Shown here: piece by piece, positions 20,641-29,762 of the stretch
Position numbering within the stretch: position 1 is the stretch's first letter
Layout: each line of letters opens with the position of its first letter
DNA from: Chara braunii
Lineage: Eukaryota; Streptophyta; Charophyceae; Charales; Characeae
Assembly: GCA_003427395.1 (NCBI GenBank)
Contig: BFEA01000160.1
Location: forward strand, 1,095,832 to 1,143,417
Direction of reading: 5' to 3'
Length of the DNA stretch: 47,586 bases
The notes under the pieces: model-generated
Databases searched by the model: none
What the model was told of the DNA's origin: nothing
What the model saw: only the letters and a program-made list of their open reading frames with translations
Translations under genes and position numbers: made by a program

Positions 20641-21553
20641 GATATCTGGATGCGCATGCGGGCCCCGCAATGATGGTCAATTAAAAGCACAGTAGCGACG
20701 ATCCAATCATGACCGGAACGCAAGGCACCAATTCCCAGACAGACCTCCAAGTCGCAACAGGGACCCCCACTTCAGGGTCTAACCATCCTTCCAAAGCCCC
20801 GACTCTTCCCTCCTAACCAACTACCAGCTACGTAGTAGTACATAACGCAAGCACGATAAACGCAACAATGTATTTATGCGGCACAGCAAGGTGCGGCCAA
20901 ACAACACCGTAGCCCCAACCCCAACAGCCTTGCCTGTTGCGAGAATGACGTTAATCTGTCAAGATGCAAGTTCCACCCTTGGATGAACCAACAATTGCCC
21001 GAGGAAGTCGCAGTCAAAACGTTGTTATGACCAAGCCGCAGCTCCACAACAATACCTTGAAAACACGGTAGTGTGCACTCCTGGTAGCTAGACAAGGCGG
21101 TAATGTACAGTGGTATACGCTGCTCAACTGCTGTGTGCAGTGTTCAACAAAACGAAAATGGTAATTGCAACAGTCCCCGAAATCCAACTGCAGCAGTAAC
21201 TCCTCGCAAGCATAACAACTCAGCACGACACTGCCTCGTGGATGCAAGTGCACAGTCACAGAACTCAGCAAAAGTACCGCGCACACAGTAGTCAAGCAAC
21301 AACCCGAAACGAGGCAGTAGAACTTGTAGTAACCGAGGTTCAGCCAGCTGTTGACCAAGCAATAGGCACAAAAGTACATGCAGGTGTCGAGTATGCAAAC
21401 CATCGTCAAGGCAAGGTACGTATTTGTCTTGTATTTTGTATTGGAAATCAGATCCAAAAGAGCTCCTAACGCTTCCAACTTCAAATCCTGAAATGCCTAA
21501 GGATCGGTAGGCTATGCTCTCACAGTTTGTGTTCGCACCAAAATCAGGTTCGG
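20641..21553. other. No gene recognised up to the gap
   Basis: Frames on both strands (for example 21014-21484 minus, Cys/Leu-rich) have no known motif and run into the N stretch. I do not call a gene. Confidence 0.4.
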
Positions 21554-22438
21554 NNNNNNNNNNNNNNNNNNNNNNNNNNNNNNNNNNNNNNNNNNNNNNN
21601 NNNNNNNNNNNNNNNNNNNNNNNNNNNNNNNNNNNNNNNNNNNNNNNNNNNNNNNNNNNNNNNNNNNNNNNNNNNNNNNNNNNNNNNNNNNNNNNNNNNN
21701 NNNNNNNNNNNNNNNNNNNNNNNNNNNNNNNNNNNNNNNNNNNNNNNNNNNNNNNNNNNNNNNNNNNNNNNNNNNNNNNNNNNNNNNNNNNNNNNNNNNN
21801 NNNNNNNNNNNNNNNNNNNNNNNNNNNNNNNNNNNNNNNNNNNNNNNNNNNNNNNNNNNNNNNNNNNNNNNNNNNNNNNNNNNNNNNNNNNNNNNNNNNN
21901 NNNNNNNNNNNNNNNNNNNNNNNNNNNNNNNNNNNNNNNNNNNNNNNNNNNNNNNNNNNNNNNNNNNNNNNNNNNNNNNNNNNNNNNNNNNNNNNNNNNN
22001 NNNNNNNNNNNNNNNNNNNNNNNNNNNNNNNNNNNNNNNNNNNNNNNNNNNNNNNNNNNNNNNNNNNNNNNNNNNNNNNNNNNNNNNNNNNNNNNNNNNN
22101 NNNNNNNNNNNNNNNNNNNNNNNNNNNNNNNNNNNNNNNNNNNNNNNNNNNNNNNNNNNNNNNNNNNNNNNNNNNNNNNNNNNNNNNNNNNNNNNNNNNN
22201 NNNNNNNNNNNNNNNNNNNNNNNNNNNNNNNNNNNNNNNNNNNNNNNNNNNNNNNNNNNNNNNNNNNNNNNNNNNNNNNNNNNNNNNNNNNNNNNNNNNN
22301 NNNNNNNNNNNNNNNNNNNNNNNNNNNNNNNNNNNNNNNNNNNNNNNNNNNNNNNNNNNNNNNNNNNNNNNNNNNNNNNNNNNNNNNNNNNNNNNNNNNN
22401 NNNNNNNNNNNNNNNNNNNNNNNNNNNNNNNNNNNNNN
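21554..22438. other. Assembly gap (N)
   Basis: 885 undetermined bases. The count may be a placeholder. Any enzyme encoded by the 8.2-kb element could be hidden here. Confidence 0.98.

Positions 22439-22511
<73 letters not shown>
22439..22511. repeat. (CT)n microsatellite next to the gap
   Basis: A pure CT run directly borders the N stretch and is the likely cause of the gap. Confidence 0.95.
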
Positions 22512-22515
<4 letters not shown>

Positions 22516-22519
22516 TCCT

Positions 22520-23470
22520 GCAACCGTTACATTCGAATGCACTCGGCCATTTGCACGGCCAGGTTCATTCATAATCACCTGATTACGACCTCTGATGATG
22601 AATCCCAATGGCGGGGGGCGGCATAGGCAACACTTACCGTAACAAATCGCACAAACCCAAGTAAGAACACCACTAGGATCAGCACAGCGATGAGGTCGGG
22701 CACAATGTACGTTGCGGCCAAAACGACAAAGGCGATTACTTGGATGGAGCAAGGTCGACGTCGCCCCGACGAGGACAAATAACAACGCGACAGCCCGTAC
22801 CACTTGCGCAACATGAGGACGAATCTTCTGCTAGGCGATGACTGGATGCTTTCCCCCGCGAACACAAAAATCCCCGCGATGCCGCACTGTCCCAACCGAG
22901 GTCTTGCAGACCAACACGATCCCGTAGATCGATGTAACGAAGCGCACGAAGGTGAGAAGCAGCATTATAAGAACCTAACGACGAGAAGCACAACCGCCAA
23001 CAGGTAAGTCTCCAACTCCACGGCTGGCCTCAATCCTCCACCTATAGAATAATCAAAATCGAATGTTTCTTCCGCTCGAACACGACCGGTTGCATCACCT
23101 CGTGAACGCGAAGATCCGCCCTCCGACGCTTCACTGTCACGCTCAAGGTCCTGATAACAGGATCGATCTGAAACTCATAGTGATGACGGCATGAGGGTGG
23201 GGGACAACACCATAGGCATGAAGGCGAAAGAAGCTGCTACAACGTGAAGCTGAAGGGACGCACGACGAAGGTGATGGTGACCTCTATCGTACGGTGATGA
23301 CGACGACGAGTACCTTGATTTTGATGACGATGATGAAGCCTACAACCCCTGCATTAAAGGAGACCCCGATGACGACCGGAACGCTCTGCTAGCTGCCATG
23401 TCCCACTATTCTCCAAGTGTGCAAAATGAGGATGAATCTTCCCCAAGATCGTAGGAAGATGCACTCACCT
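22520..23470. repeat. Diverged tandem repeat, period about 300 bp
   Basis: GCAACATGAGGACGAATCTT (about 22808) is echoed by GCAAAATGAGGATGAATCTT (about 23423), 615 bp apart, or about two units. Between them, a segment like CGCGAAGATCCGCC...CACTGTC near 23108-23140 matches CGCGAACACAAAAATCCCCG...CACTGTC near 22857-22890. Minus-strand frames (22895-22575) are Val/Leu/Ala-rich and could form membrane helices, and a GTAAGT donor-like word is present, but as these lie in repeats I do not call a gene. Confidence 0.5.
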
Positions 23471-24304
23471 CCCTAACAGTGGCAACTACTACGTACAATC
23501 TGGATCTGGAGTCTCTCTCTCTTTTGTAAAATGGATTCCACCGTCGACATCTCCCTGGAGGCGAGTTTAGTCACGCTCTTAGCGTAATCGCAAAAAGGAA
23601 CGTATGCCCTCCAAGGCCGACCACGTTCTCGTCTATGATTTTGCTTCCTCAAGTAATGGCGGCTCTGACGGGCACTCCCTCTGCCTCAAACCTTCGCCGC
23701 TCTCCTCCACTTCGTCTCTCTCATCTTCCTTCTCCTCGCTCGTCAACCCCCTGTCCTCATTTTCTCTCACCTTCGCCGCTCCCTTCGTCGACTCAATGTA
23801 GTCCCAAATTTTGACAGCGCTACTTTCAGCGGACGACCCGACAACACTTCGACCCAAGGCAAACAGTCTGCCTCTCCTATCGTCGGCCTTCCTCTCTTTA
23901 TAGCGAGTTCATGCTGCATGCACCCATGCTATTTCCCTGTATCGTTCTAGTTCTAACGGATGTCCCGCAGAACCGTGCCATGCACAGTGGCTCGAGGTAT
24001 CAGTATCGAGTCGGCCCTCGCTGGTCAACTCAGAAATATTCCGTTTTACTCATCAAGTTTCGTCACCTAGGCCCAATCACTGGTCTGTATTTCAATAGTT
24101 GAATGAGTGTCCCCACTCAGCTAAGCCCTTGGGTCCCACGCTGGTACCGGAACCGGTACCGGATCACAAACTGGAATAAAATAAAAATAAAAGGAAACTA
24201 TACTAAAAATAAAATAACAAGAGGAATTAATTGAGCAGAAGAGAGAGGATCCTGTTGGTCCCCTTTTGGTCCTGTCCGTCGGGTACGCGATCGTACTCCA
24301 TGGC
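23471..24304. other. No gene recognised; GGTACCGG palindromes
   Basis: A Ser-rich frame (23604-23801 plus) is CT-rich low complexity. GGTACCGGAACCGGTACC at about 24141-24158 is a near-perfect palindrome. Confidence 0.4.
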
Positions 24305-24350
24305 AAAACTGAGGGGGATAGTCCCGTGGGACCCTCAACCCCTCAGTTTT
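24305..24350. repeat. Strong hairpin with a nested hairpin
   Basis: AAAACTGAGGGG (24305-24316) pairs perfectly with CCCCTCAGTTTT (24339-24350), 12 bp. GTCCC-GT-GGGAC (24321-24332) pairs inside it. Another perfect palindrome, CCCAAGCTTGGG, lies at about 24451-24462. Confidence 0.85.
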
Positions 24351-25007
24351 TCTTCGCAAGATGCTCCTCCGCTCCAACGTTGCCAGCTCTCGGCCTTGAT
24401 CCTCGGGTCTTCGTAGTACCAGTCCAAAGTTGTAACCTATAGGGCTAGGCCCAAGCTTGGGACTAATAACCGCGAGTTAAGTTATAACTGGTCTCTATGT
24501 CGCCCGCAGGCCTACCAAAGCGCCCCGAGCCCATACCTTGGTCTGCAACCGTACCCATGGCCACCGAGGCGCAGCCACTCACCATACAAAGAGCTCGGCT
24601 CCACTCACAACCGCTGTACGCACCACTCCTTGCCTCAAGGCCCCGCTTTTCCGTCCTAGCGGTAGAAAGCTCGAACTTTTATTTGTGCCAATCTCCGTAC
24701 TTGCATATGCGCCATAAGCAATTTCGCCGATGAAGAGAAAAAGATCATTTAGTCCCTGATTAAATCAAAGTCAAAGGTTAGTCGGCAACTGTGCCGATCT
24801 TATAATATCAAAAAGAAAAGATCACGCGCACCTCAAAACTTGCGTGCCCACACACTTCCTACTCCCTTCAAACAGTCTCACATTCTTAGTCACAGACGGA
24901 AATCCAGCCGCGGCTCGCGCAGTGCCCCTAACTTTCAAATCGAAAACCCTTTACTGTCACTTGCAAAAAACAGGGCGGATACCCTTGTAAGGGTATTCGC
25001 GCCGACA
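24351..25007. other. Right part of the 8.2-kb element, no gene recognised
   Basis: GC-rich then mixed sequence with short frames only. It ends with the ATACCC/GGGTAT hairpin and CGCGCCGACA-type terminus. Confidence 0.45.
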
Positions 25008-25128
25008 ACGCTCCCCACCAATAGATGGAGTCTCTCCCCAGGTGCTAGTGATGTCTGCTCTTACCAGCAGCACTAGCACCGCAGGGGGTGTGTTAAAGGG
25101 AAAAAGAAATAAAAATAAATAAAAATTC
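25008..25128 (+). other. Second half of the LINE C tail
   Basis: The tail resumes with ACGCTCCCCACCAATAGATG. It contains the third hairpin in variant form, GTGCTAGTG (25042-25050) with CACTAGCAC (25071-25079), and ends in an A-rich tract (25097-25128). The first four bases are the right target duplication of the 8.2-kb element. Confidence 0.9.
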
Positions 25129-26812
25129 CAGCCATGAAGCCATTCGTCTTTGCTTTCGCCATGAATGAAACATGCGTGATTTCATTACCCAAACAAATTG
25201 ATCTCGTTTTCACGCACGTTTGGGACCGCCACAGGAACCCCACAGCAAAAACGAAAGGAAAACCTACCAATGGAAGAGCAAAAAAAACATCCTTTTCCCG
25301 GGCTTAATTCACACAAACTGGCTACCGCTGATTTCCTGTCGAATCCACGATGCCTGACAGTCACACACCTCAAACACTAATCCACATACACTCCACATAC
25401 ATCGGTAGTGGGATCTCGCTCCAGGTGGAGCCCCTCCCCTGTAGAAAGGAACAAAGAGGGAAGAAAAAAGAAAAGAAAAAAAACTCAGGACTATCATTTT
25501 TTATTATTATTTTTTTAAATTTATTAATGTATTGAATCCCTTCTGCAAGGTTTCTTTTATTTTTTTAATTTATTATTTACACCCGAGGCTGAATGGACGA
25601 GCCTGAATTTGAATTTTCCCTAGCCGAAAAGCTACCGGCACCCTAGCTTGGAAAATGGAGGGTGGTACCGGTACCGCCCACTTTGAAACTGAACAATGCT
25701 GCGTCTTTTTTACTTGTGTGCCACCCCTCGCAAACTCTCGGCAAAAATCAGCCCTAGCACCTGGAGAGAAACTGGGCCTTGGGGGGGTACCGGAGCGCGC
25801 TCCAGCGACGCCGCAAATTTTGCACTGCGCCTGCGCTGCTGCGCTGCTGCGCTGCTTCGTTTTCACTGTGGTAACCTAATTTCGCCATAGCCAACCTACC
25901 TTTCCCTCCCGGCGTGGAGGCAAGGGGCAACATTTCTTCTCTATACACCGGGGTGAGCACCCTTCTCCACCCCAGAGAAAAGGAGAGCGAAGTGGCCCGT
26001 TACCCCTTTCATGTCACCTGGAACTACTCAGATGAGTTATTACCTAGTTTCTTCGAGTTCATAAACGTCCATTACCAGCGAAGCGCTGGGATTCGACGCT
26101 CCGCTACAGCACGGGCCAATCGGCCCTGAGTTCCTCTGCCCGCAGTACTGGGAAGCCGTTCGTGGTATGCCTGCTAAACGATGTTACTTCTGCTCGTGAA
26201 GGGGAAGGTAAACTCTTCGACCAACCCGGTTGCATTTTGGCTACGCCGGGTTTTTCCCCTTGTCTCCACCCGTCTCTCCCCTCCCCTTACCTAATTCGTT
26301 CCCCTCCCCTCTTTTCCTCCTACGAACCTTGCCGATTTCTCGCTCCCTACTCTCCCCTGCACCTCCCCTCGTCAAAATCTGTCTCTTTTCCTCATGTGTA
26401 CCTGGTCGCCCTCCCCTCCTTTATTCCTTCCCTGATGTCGTTGCTTCCCCGCTCAACCTCACTAACTTTGGCTCTCCCCGTGCCCTGGGGAATCCTTCGC
26501 AGTAGAACTCCTTCCTAAATTAAATTCCATGGCTTTCATTGACTTTTTTCTCTCTTTTCCCTCTTTTCTCTCGTCCCGCTGTTTCGTCCTCATCTGCTTA
26601 TCGTTTCTTAACTCCCCCTTAGTACCTTATTCCGGTATAATTTGCTTGCCCCCACTACTCTCCTTGCCTGAATTCCGTCCCAACTAGGGCAATTAAAACT
26701 CCACCCGGGCCCACCCACGCAATTATTTCATGTTTCTTCTCCACTTCAATTCCGTCGCGCATTTTCATCACAAATTGGGAACTTTCATCATTCCGCCTTT
26801 GTTACCGAAAGG
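25129..26812. other. No gene recognised
   Basis: Mixed sequence: a T-rich stretch (25495-25575), GGTACCGG words (about 25665), and a strongly pyrimidine-rich plus strand from about 26240 to 26660. The frames at 26162-26518 and 26230-26505 are Pro/Ser/Leu products of that pyrimidine bias. Part of this stretch could be 5' leader of LINE F, but its true start is not visible. Confidence 0.4.
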
Positions 26813-26878
26813 GAGTATACTATAATCGAAAAACTTTGCTTTTTGTCCGACCCCGACTTAATAAGTCGAGGTATACTC
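26813..26878. repeat. Nested inverted repeat
   Basis: GAGTATAC (26813-26820) pairs with GTATACTC (26871-26878). Between them CGACTTA-A-TAAGTCG (26854-26868) is perfect. This could be a small fold-back structure or a dyad protein-binding site. Confidence 0.7.
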
Positions 26879-27074
26879 TGCCTATGAATAAAGCACGCCT
26901 TGCTGGTGGGACTAAACAAAAGGGCAATCGTGCGGCCCGTCACCAAGTACAGAATTCGTGACACTTGGTAGGCCCTGCCACACCGAGCTCTTGATGCTTT
27001 TCCCTCGTACCCCCCTTCCCCTCTCCCCTCCGCATTCCCCTGCGTCTTCTTTTCGCGAACCCACCGGCTACTGC

Positions 27075-27597
27075 ACTCCTCAAATCTACGCCTCTACGTA
27101 TCGGGTCGTCCTCCCCGTCCCGTTTCACCTCACTTGCCCCTACAAAGTATTTCTTTCCACCCGCCCTCGCACCGCTTTACCCACACACCGTCTACTGCCC
27201 CGTCTGCTCACCTGCCCCTCCGATCCTCTACTTCGCAAGGCTGTTTAGTCTTTCTGGTGCCCTTTGCTTCCGTACGGGATAAAATACTCTCGGCACGCTA
27301 CCTAGAGTCATTTTATCTCTAATCCTACTCGCTTACGCACCCTTCGACACTGAGCCTCTACGCACCTGGTCACCTTTCTGACCCGATTCACTTCATTCCT
27401 CCCTACAAAGCAACTCTTCCCAGCGACTCCCAGCGACTCTCGCCCCACTTACCCACACATCGCCTACTGATCCACTTGCTCAAACTGTACCCCCGATTGC
27501 TTTTTTCACAAAACCGATCCCTGTCGGGTGCATTTTGTTCCCGTAAGGAATAGTCTCTCTCCCGACACGTTCACAAATCCACTCGATCCGCGGTGTG
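27075..27597 (+). promoter_or_regulatory. LINE F 5' leader with two tandem ~265-bp units
   Basis: Unit 1 (about 27080-27335) and unit 2 (about 27345-27590) align along their length: CCTCTACG start, CTACAAAG at 27140 and 27403, CCACACA..CTACTG at 27181 and 27452, and a CGTA.GG.ATA end. The pyrimidine-rich, repeated design resembles 5' UTR monomers of some LINEs, which act as internal promoters. The promoter role is inference. Confidence 0.6.
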
Positions 27598-27603
27598 CAC
27601 AAA

Positions 27604-28926
27604 ATGGACACACTCTATGAATCCGGCCTGCTTCAGACAGGGGAACAAACAGAACACTCTCCCCTCTCGAATGAGGAGCTCACCAGGTTGGCCACCATGG
27701 TTGGCGATTGGTACCTCAACCAATCATCGCAAGATGTGTCGGACTATGTAGAAGCAACACTTAACGAGGAGGAGGACTGCATTGAGATTCGCCCCAAGGA
27801 AAGCATCCGTAAAGTAGAAGAGGCTTTTCTCAAACAGCACGCTGTGGCAATCCTTTTCCAGGGTGAGGCAAAAAATCTCACCAATGACAGAAAGCTGGAC
27901 ATTGTCCGCTCAATCGAAGATGCACTCATCCCTGAGGATAAACTGCTCACACACAGGGGTCTTACACATTTTGAGAGCAAAATGCAGTTGACTTATATCC
28001 CGAAACTGCCACTAATCTCTGAATGGATGTTGCAGAAAGGTATCGAACGCTTTGTCGAACGCAGAAAAACGTATAAAATTCTATTCAGACAGTGGATGCC
28101 AAAGGCAGATTGGGTAGCACATAGAGAAGAAGAAAAAAAGTATGTCTACTGGGTAATGGCAATGCGGTTTCCTATCGATGCTTCTATGTATATCAAAACG
28201 GGCATAGAACTCGTAATGGGAAAAGTAATAAAGGACTATGATATAGTCAACGACCCAGTCGATCCTAACTTGGGGAACATCAAATTTGGCCTGCACCCAA
28301 GTGCAGAACAGAAATTTGTGAGAACATTGAAGGTGTTCACAGGGAAAGGGTACTTGTCAGGGGATCTGGTGAACAGTAATACACCATGGTGTAAGGGATG
28401 CAACCGGTATATTAGGATGGAAGGGGACTGTTTGTGCGAAGAACCCACAGCACCCTACGGGACAACTGTGGAAGGAACCACTCCTCCTCCTGGCCCGGTC
28501 CCAATGGAGCAAGCAGGACAAAGGAAAAACTCACAACTGAGGAACGATCCCAACCCCTCTCCATCCAACAGTCATCAGAGGGTAGAAAAGCGCAACACTG
28601 ACAGACCGTTCCAATGGCTTAACCCGCAGTTACAGCAAACGGCAGCAGGACAAAAACAACCTGCAGCAGGAAAAAATCGCCAGAAGAAGCAGGGTGGCTA
28701 TACTCCCTCAAAACTGGGCCCCCACTCGCAGCAGCAGCCTTCAGCTGGAGGACCTTCCTGGTTGGCCAAACTTCGCCCCAGTGATGAGGTACGCCTTCGC
28801 CCCCAGCCAGGTGCGGCTACAAGGAACGGAGACAATCCTGCAGCGGGCTCATCCTCGCAGGGAGAACCCCGTGGCTTTGACCTCAACGACACAGAGCCAC
28901 CAGCAGGTGTCCAGCTGGATCTTTAA
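27604..28926 (+). CDS. LINE F ORF1 protein (putative nucleic-acid-binding)
   Basis: 440 residues from the first ATG; the frame is open upstream only to a GTG at 27595. The first 250 residues are mixed and charged and include ILFRQWMPKADW and KKYVYWVMAMRFPI. I see only a weak likeness to the DUF4283-type ORF1 of plant LINEs. A Cys cluster follows: C263-x2-C266-x9-C276-x-C278 (WCKGCNRYIRMEGDCLC), perhaps a zinc-binding site. From about residue 285 to the end it is rich in Gln, Pro, Gly, Asn and Ser, hence likely disordered. ORF1 proteins bind LINE RNA in a particle with ORF2; this role here follows from position. It is intact, with no stop or shift. Confidence 0.82.
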   Translation: MDTLYESGLLQTGEQTEHSPLSNEELTRLATMVGDWYLNQSSQDVSDYVEATLNEEEDCIEIRPKESIRKVEEAFLKQHAVAILFQGEAKNLTNDRKLDIVRSIEDALIPEDKLLTHRGLTHFESKMQLTYIPKLPLISEWMLQKGIERFVERRKTYKILFRQWMPKADWVAHREEEKKYVYWVMAMRFPIDASMYIKTGIELVMGKVIKDYDIVNDPVDPNLGNIKFGLHPSAEQKFVRTLKVFTGKGYLSGDLVNSNTPWCKGCNRYIRMEGDCLCEEPTAPYGTTVEGTTPPPGPVPMEQAGQRKNSQLRNDPNPSPSNSHQRVEKRNTDRPFQWLNPQLQQTAAGQKQPAAGKNRQKKQGGYTPSKLGPHSQQQPSAGGPSWLAKLRPSDEVRLRPQPGAATRNGDNPAAGSSSQGEPRGFDLNDTEPPAGVQLDL

Positions 28927-29264
28927 CAGGACAATCGCGACAGATCTATCCCCTTGGGCGGAAAGAGCACGCCGGCTCAAGGCGGAGCTCCTCTTTGCGA
29001 TGGCATAGATCTTGACAGATTCCTCAGAGCCGGGTCTCCGAAAAGAACCAGGCCTGAGGATTTCGAAGACAGCAGACAACATTCTGTCCCCCAGGGAGAT
29101 GCGGGCACCAGACCACAGCAGTCTGGGTCTGCATCGCAGTCCCATTGCTGTTAAAATCTACCAACCAGGGCCCGTACGTACTCCTGTTAACAGACTCAAG
29201 AGGCGGTTATACGATCCCACACTCTCTGGTCCCTTCCACCCCAGACCCAGTCCAACTCTTCAAC

Positions 29265-29762
29265 ATGGGCAAGAAGTTTGTTCAAAATGTTTGTGCCATA
29301 AGACCGATTCCCCACCACCCAATGGTCTCCCTCAACAAGATAGGGGCTTCGGGCAGAATCCATACCATCCATGCACTGTGCTTGGACACAATGGGCCTGC
29401 AAGGTGTCTCACATCCTTCGTCTGGTTCCAACTTCTATTGGGCCCCTCTCTCTTGGTTCAAAGAGACCAACGAGAAGGAGAGACTGATCCTCGAGATTGG
29501 GGATGGTATCCGGGGAGAGATCATCACGGAAGTTAACAATGCACTACAAGCTGACAAGAGGATGTTCAGCCGCAGTTTCTCAGAACTGTTGAAAGCTGCC
29601 TGGGACCCAGCCCTGCTGACCCCTGCACCTTTCGACAGTCAGTTAGCTGGCAGACTGTCATCTAAGGGTGCCATCCAACAGCAGGCCCCATCCGCAGGTT
29701 CGGATGGGCTCCCGGCTTATAGTGGCTTCCTGGAATGTTCGCGGATTAGTAGACGAAAATAG
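29265..29762 (+). CDS. Middle open frame between ORF1 and ORF2, overlapping ORF2
   Basis: 165 residues from the first ATG (29265); the frame is open from about 29145 without an ATG. It overlaps the ORF2 start (29704) by 59 bases in a different frame. It contains no domain I recognise. It reads as plausible protein, with FYWAPLSWFKETNEKERLIL and IITEVNNALQADKRMFSRSF suggesting helices. It could be a separate LINE protein, an extension of ORF1 broken by a frameshift (ORF1 ends 339 bases earlier in another frame), or the N-terminal part of ORF2 reached by frameshifting. Uncertain. Confidence 0.45.
   Translation: MGKKFVQNVCAIRPIPHHPMVSLNKIGASGRIHTIHALCLDTMGLQGVSHPSSGSNFYWAPLSWFKETNEKERLILEIGDGIRGEIITEVNNALQADKRMFSRSFSELLKAAWDPALLTPAPFDSQLAGRLSSKGAIQQQAPSAGSDGLPAYSGFLECSRISRRK

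Larger units (their letters stand above)
16764..25007. mobile_element. 8.2-kb inserted element, ends TGTCGG...CCGACA, unknown class
   Basis: The ends are short inverted repeats (TGTCGGGCGC at the left; TGTCGGCGCG read inward at the right). Each end has a perfect small hairpin just inside: GGTCCC-GCAGG-GGGACC at 16778-16794 and ATACCC-TTGTAA-GGGTAT (plus strand) at 24980-24997. A 4-bp duplication flanks it. I find no long terminal direct repeats and no reverse transcriptase, integrase or transposase in the visible part, although 885 N hide some of it. TG...CA ends and a 4-bp duplication fit an LTR-type or Ginger-like integrase; both are inference. It could also be a composite. The interior holds a hairpin array, tandem repeats and microsatellites. 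Confidence 0.8.

Noticed and set aside
21144-22803. Long open frames through the gap
   Set aside because: They consist mainly of N (X residues) and the CT repeat and say nothing about coding.
22575-22993. Host membrane-protein exon on the minus strand
   Set aside because: The region is a tandem repeat inside a mobile element and the frame changes between units; reported only as a low-interest finding.
16764-25007. Ordinary LTR retrotransposon with two LTRs
   Set aside because: I compared the first and last ~700 bases by eye and found no direct terminal repeat. The start word TGTCGGGCGC does not recur and no gag-pol motifs are visible, though the N gap leaves some doubt.
26162-26518. Pro/Ser/Leu-rich open frames
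   Set aside because: Pyrimidine-rich DNA lacks stops in these frames; no domain, and two frames overlap.
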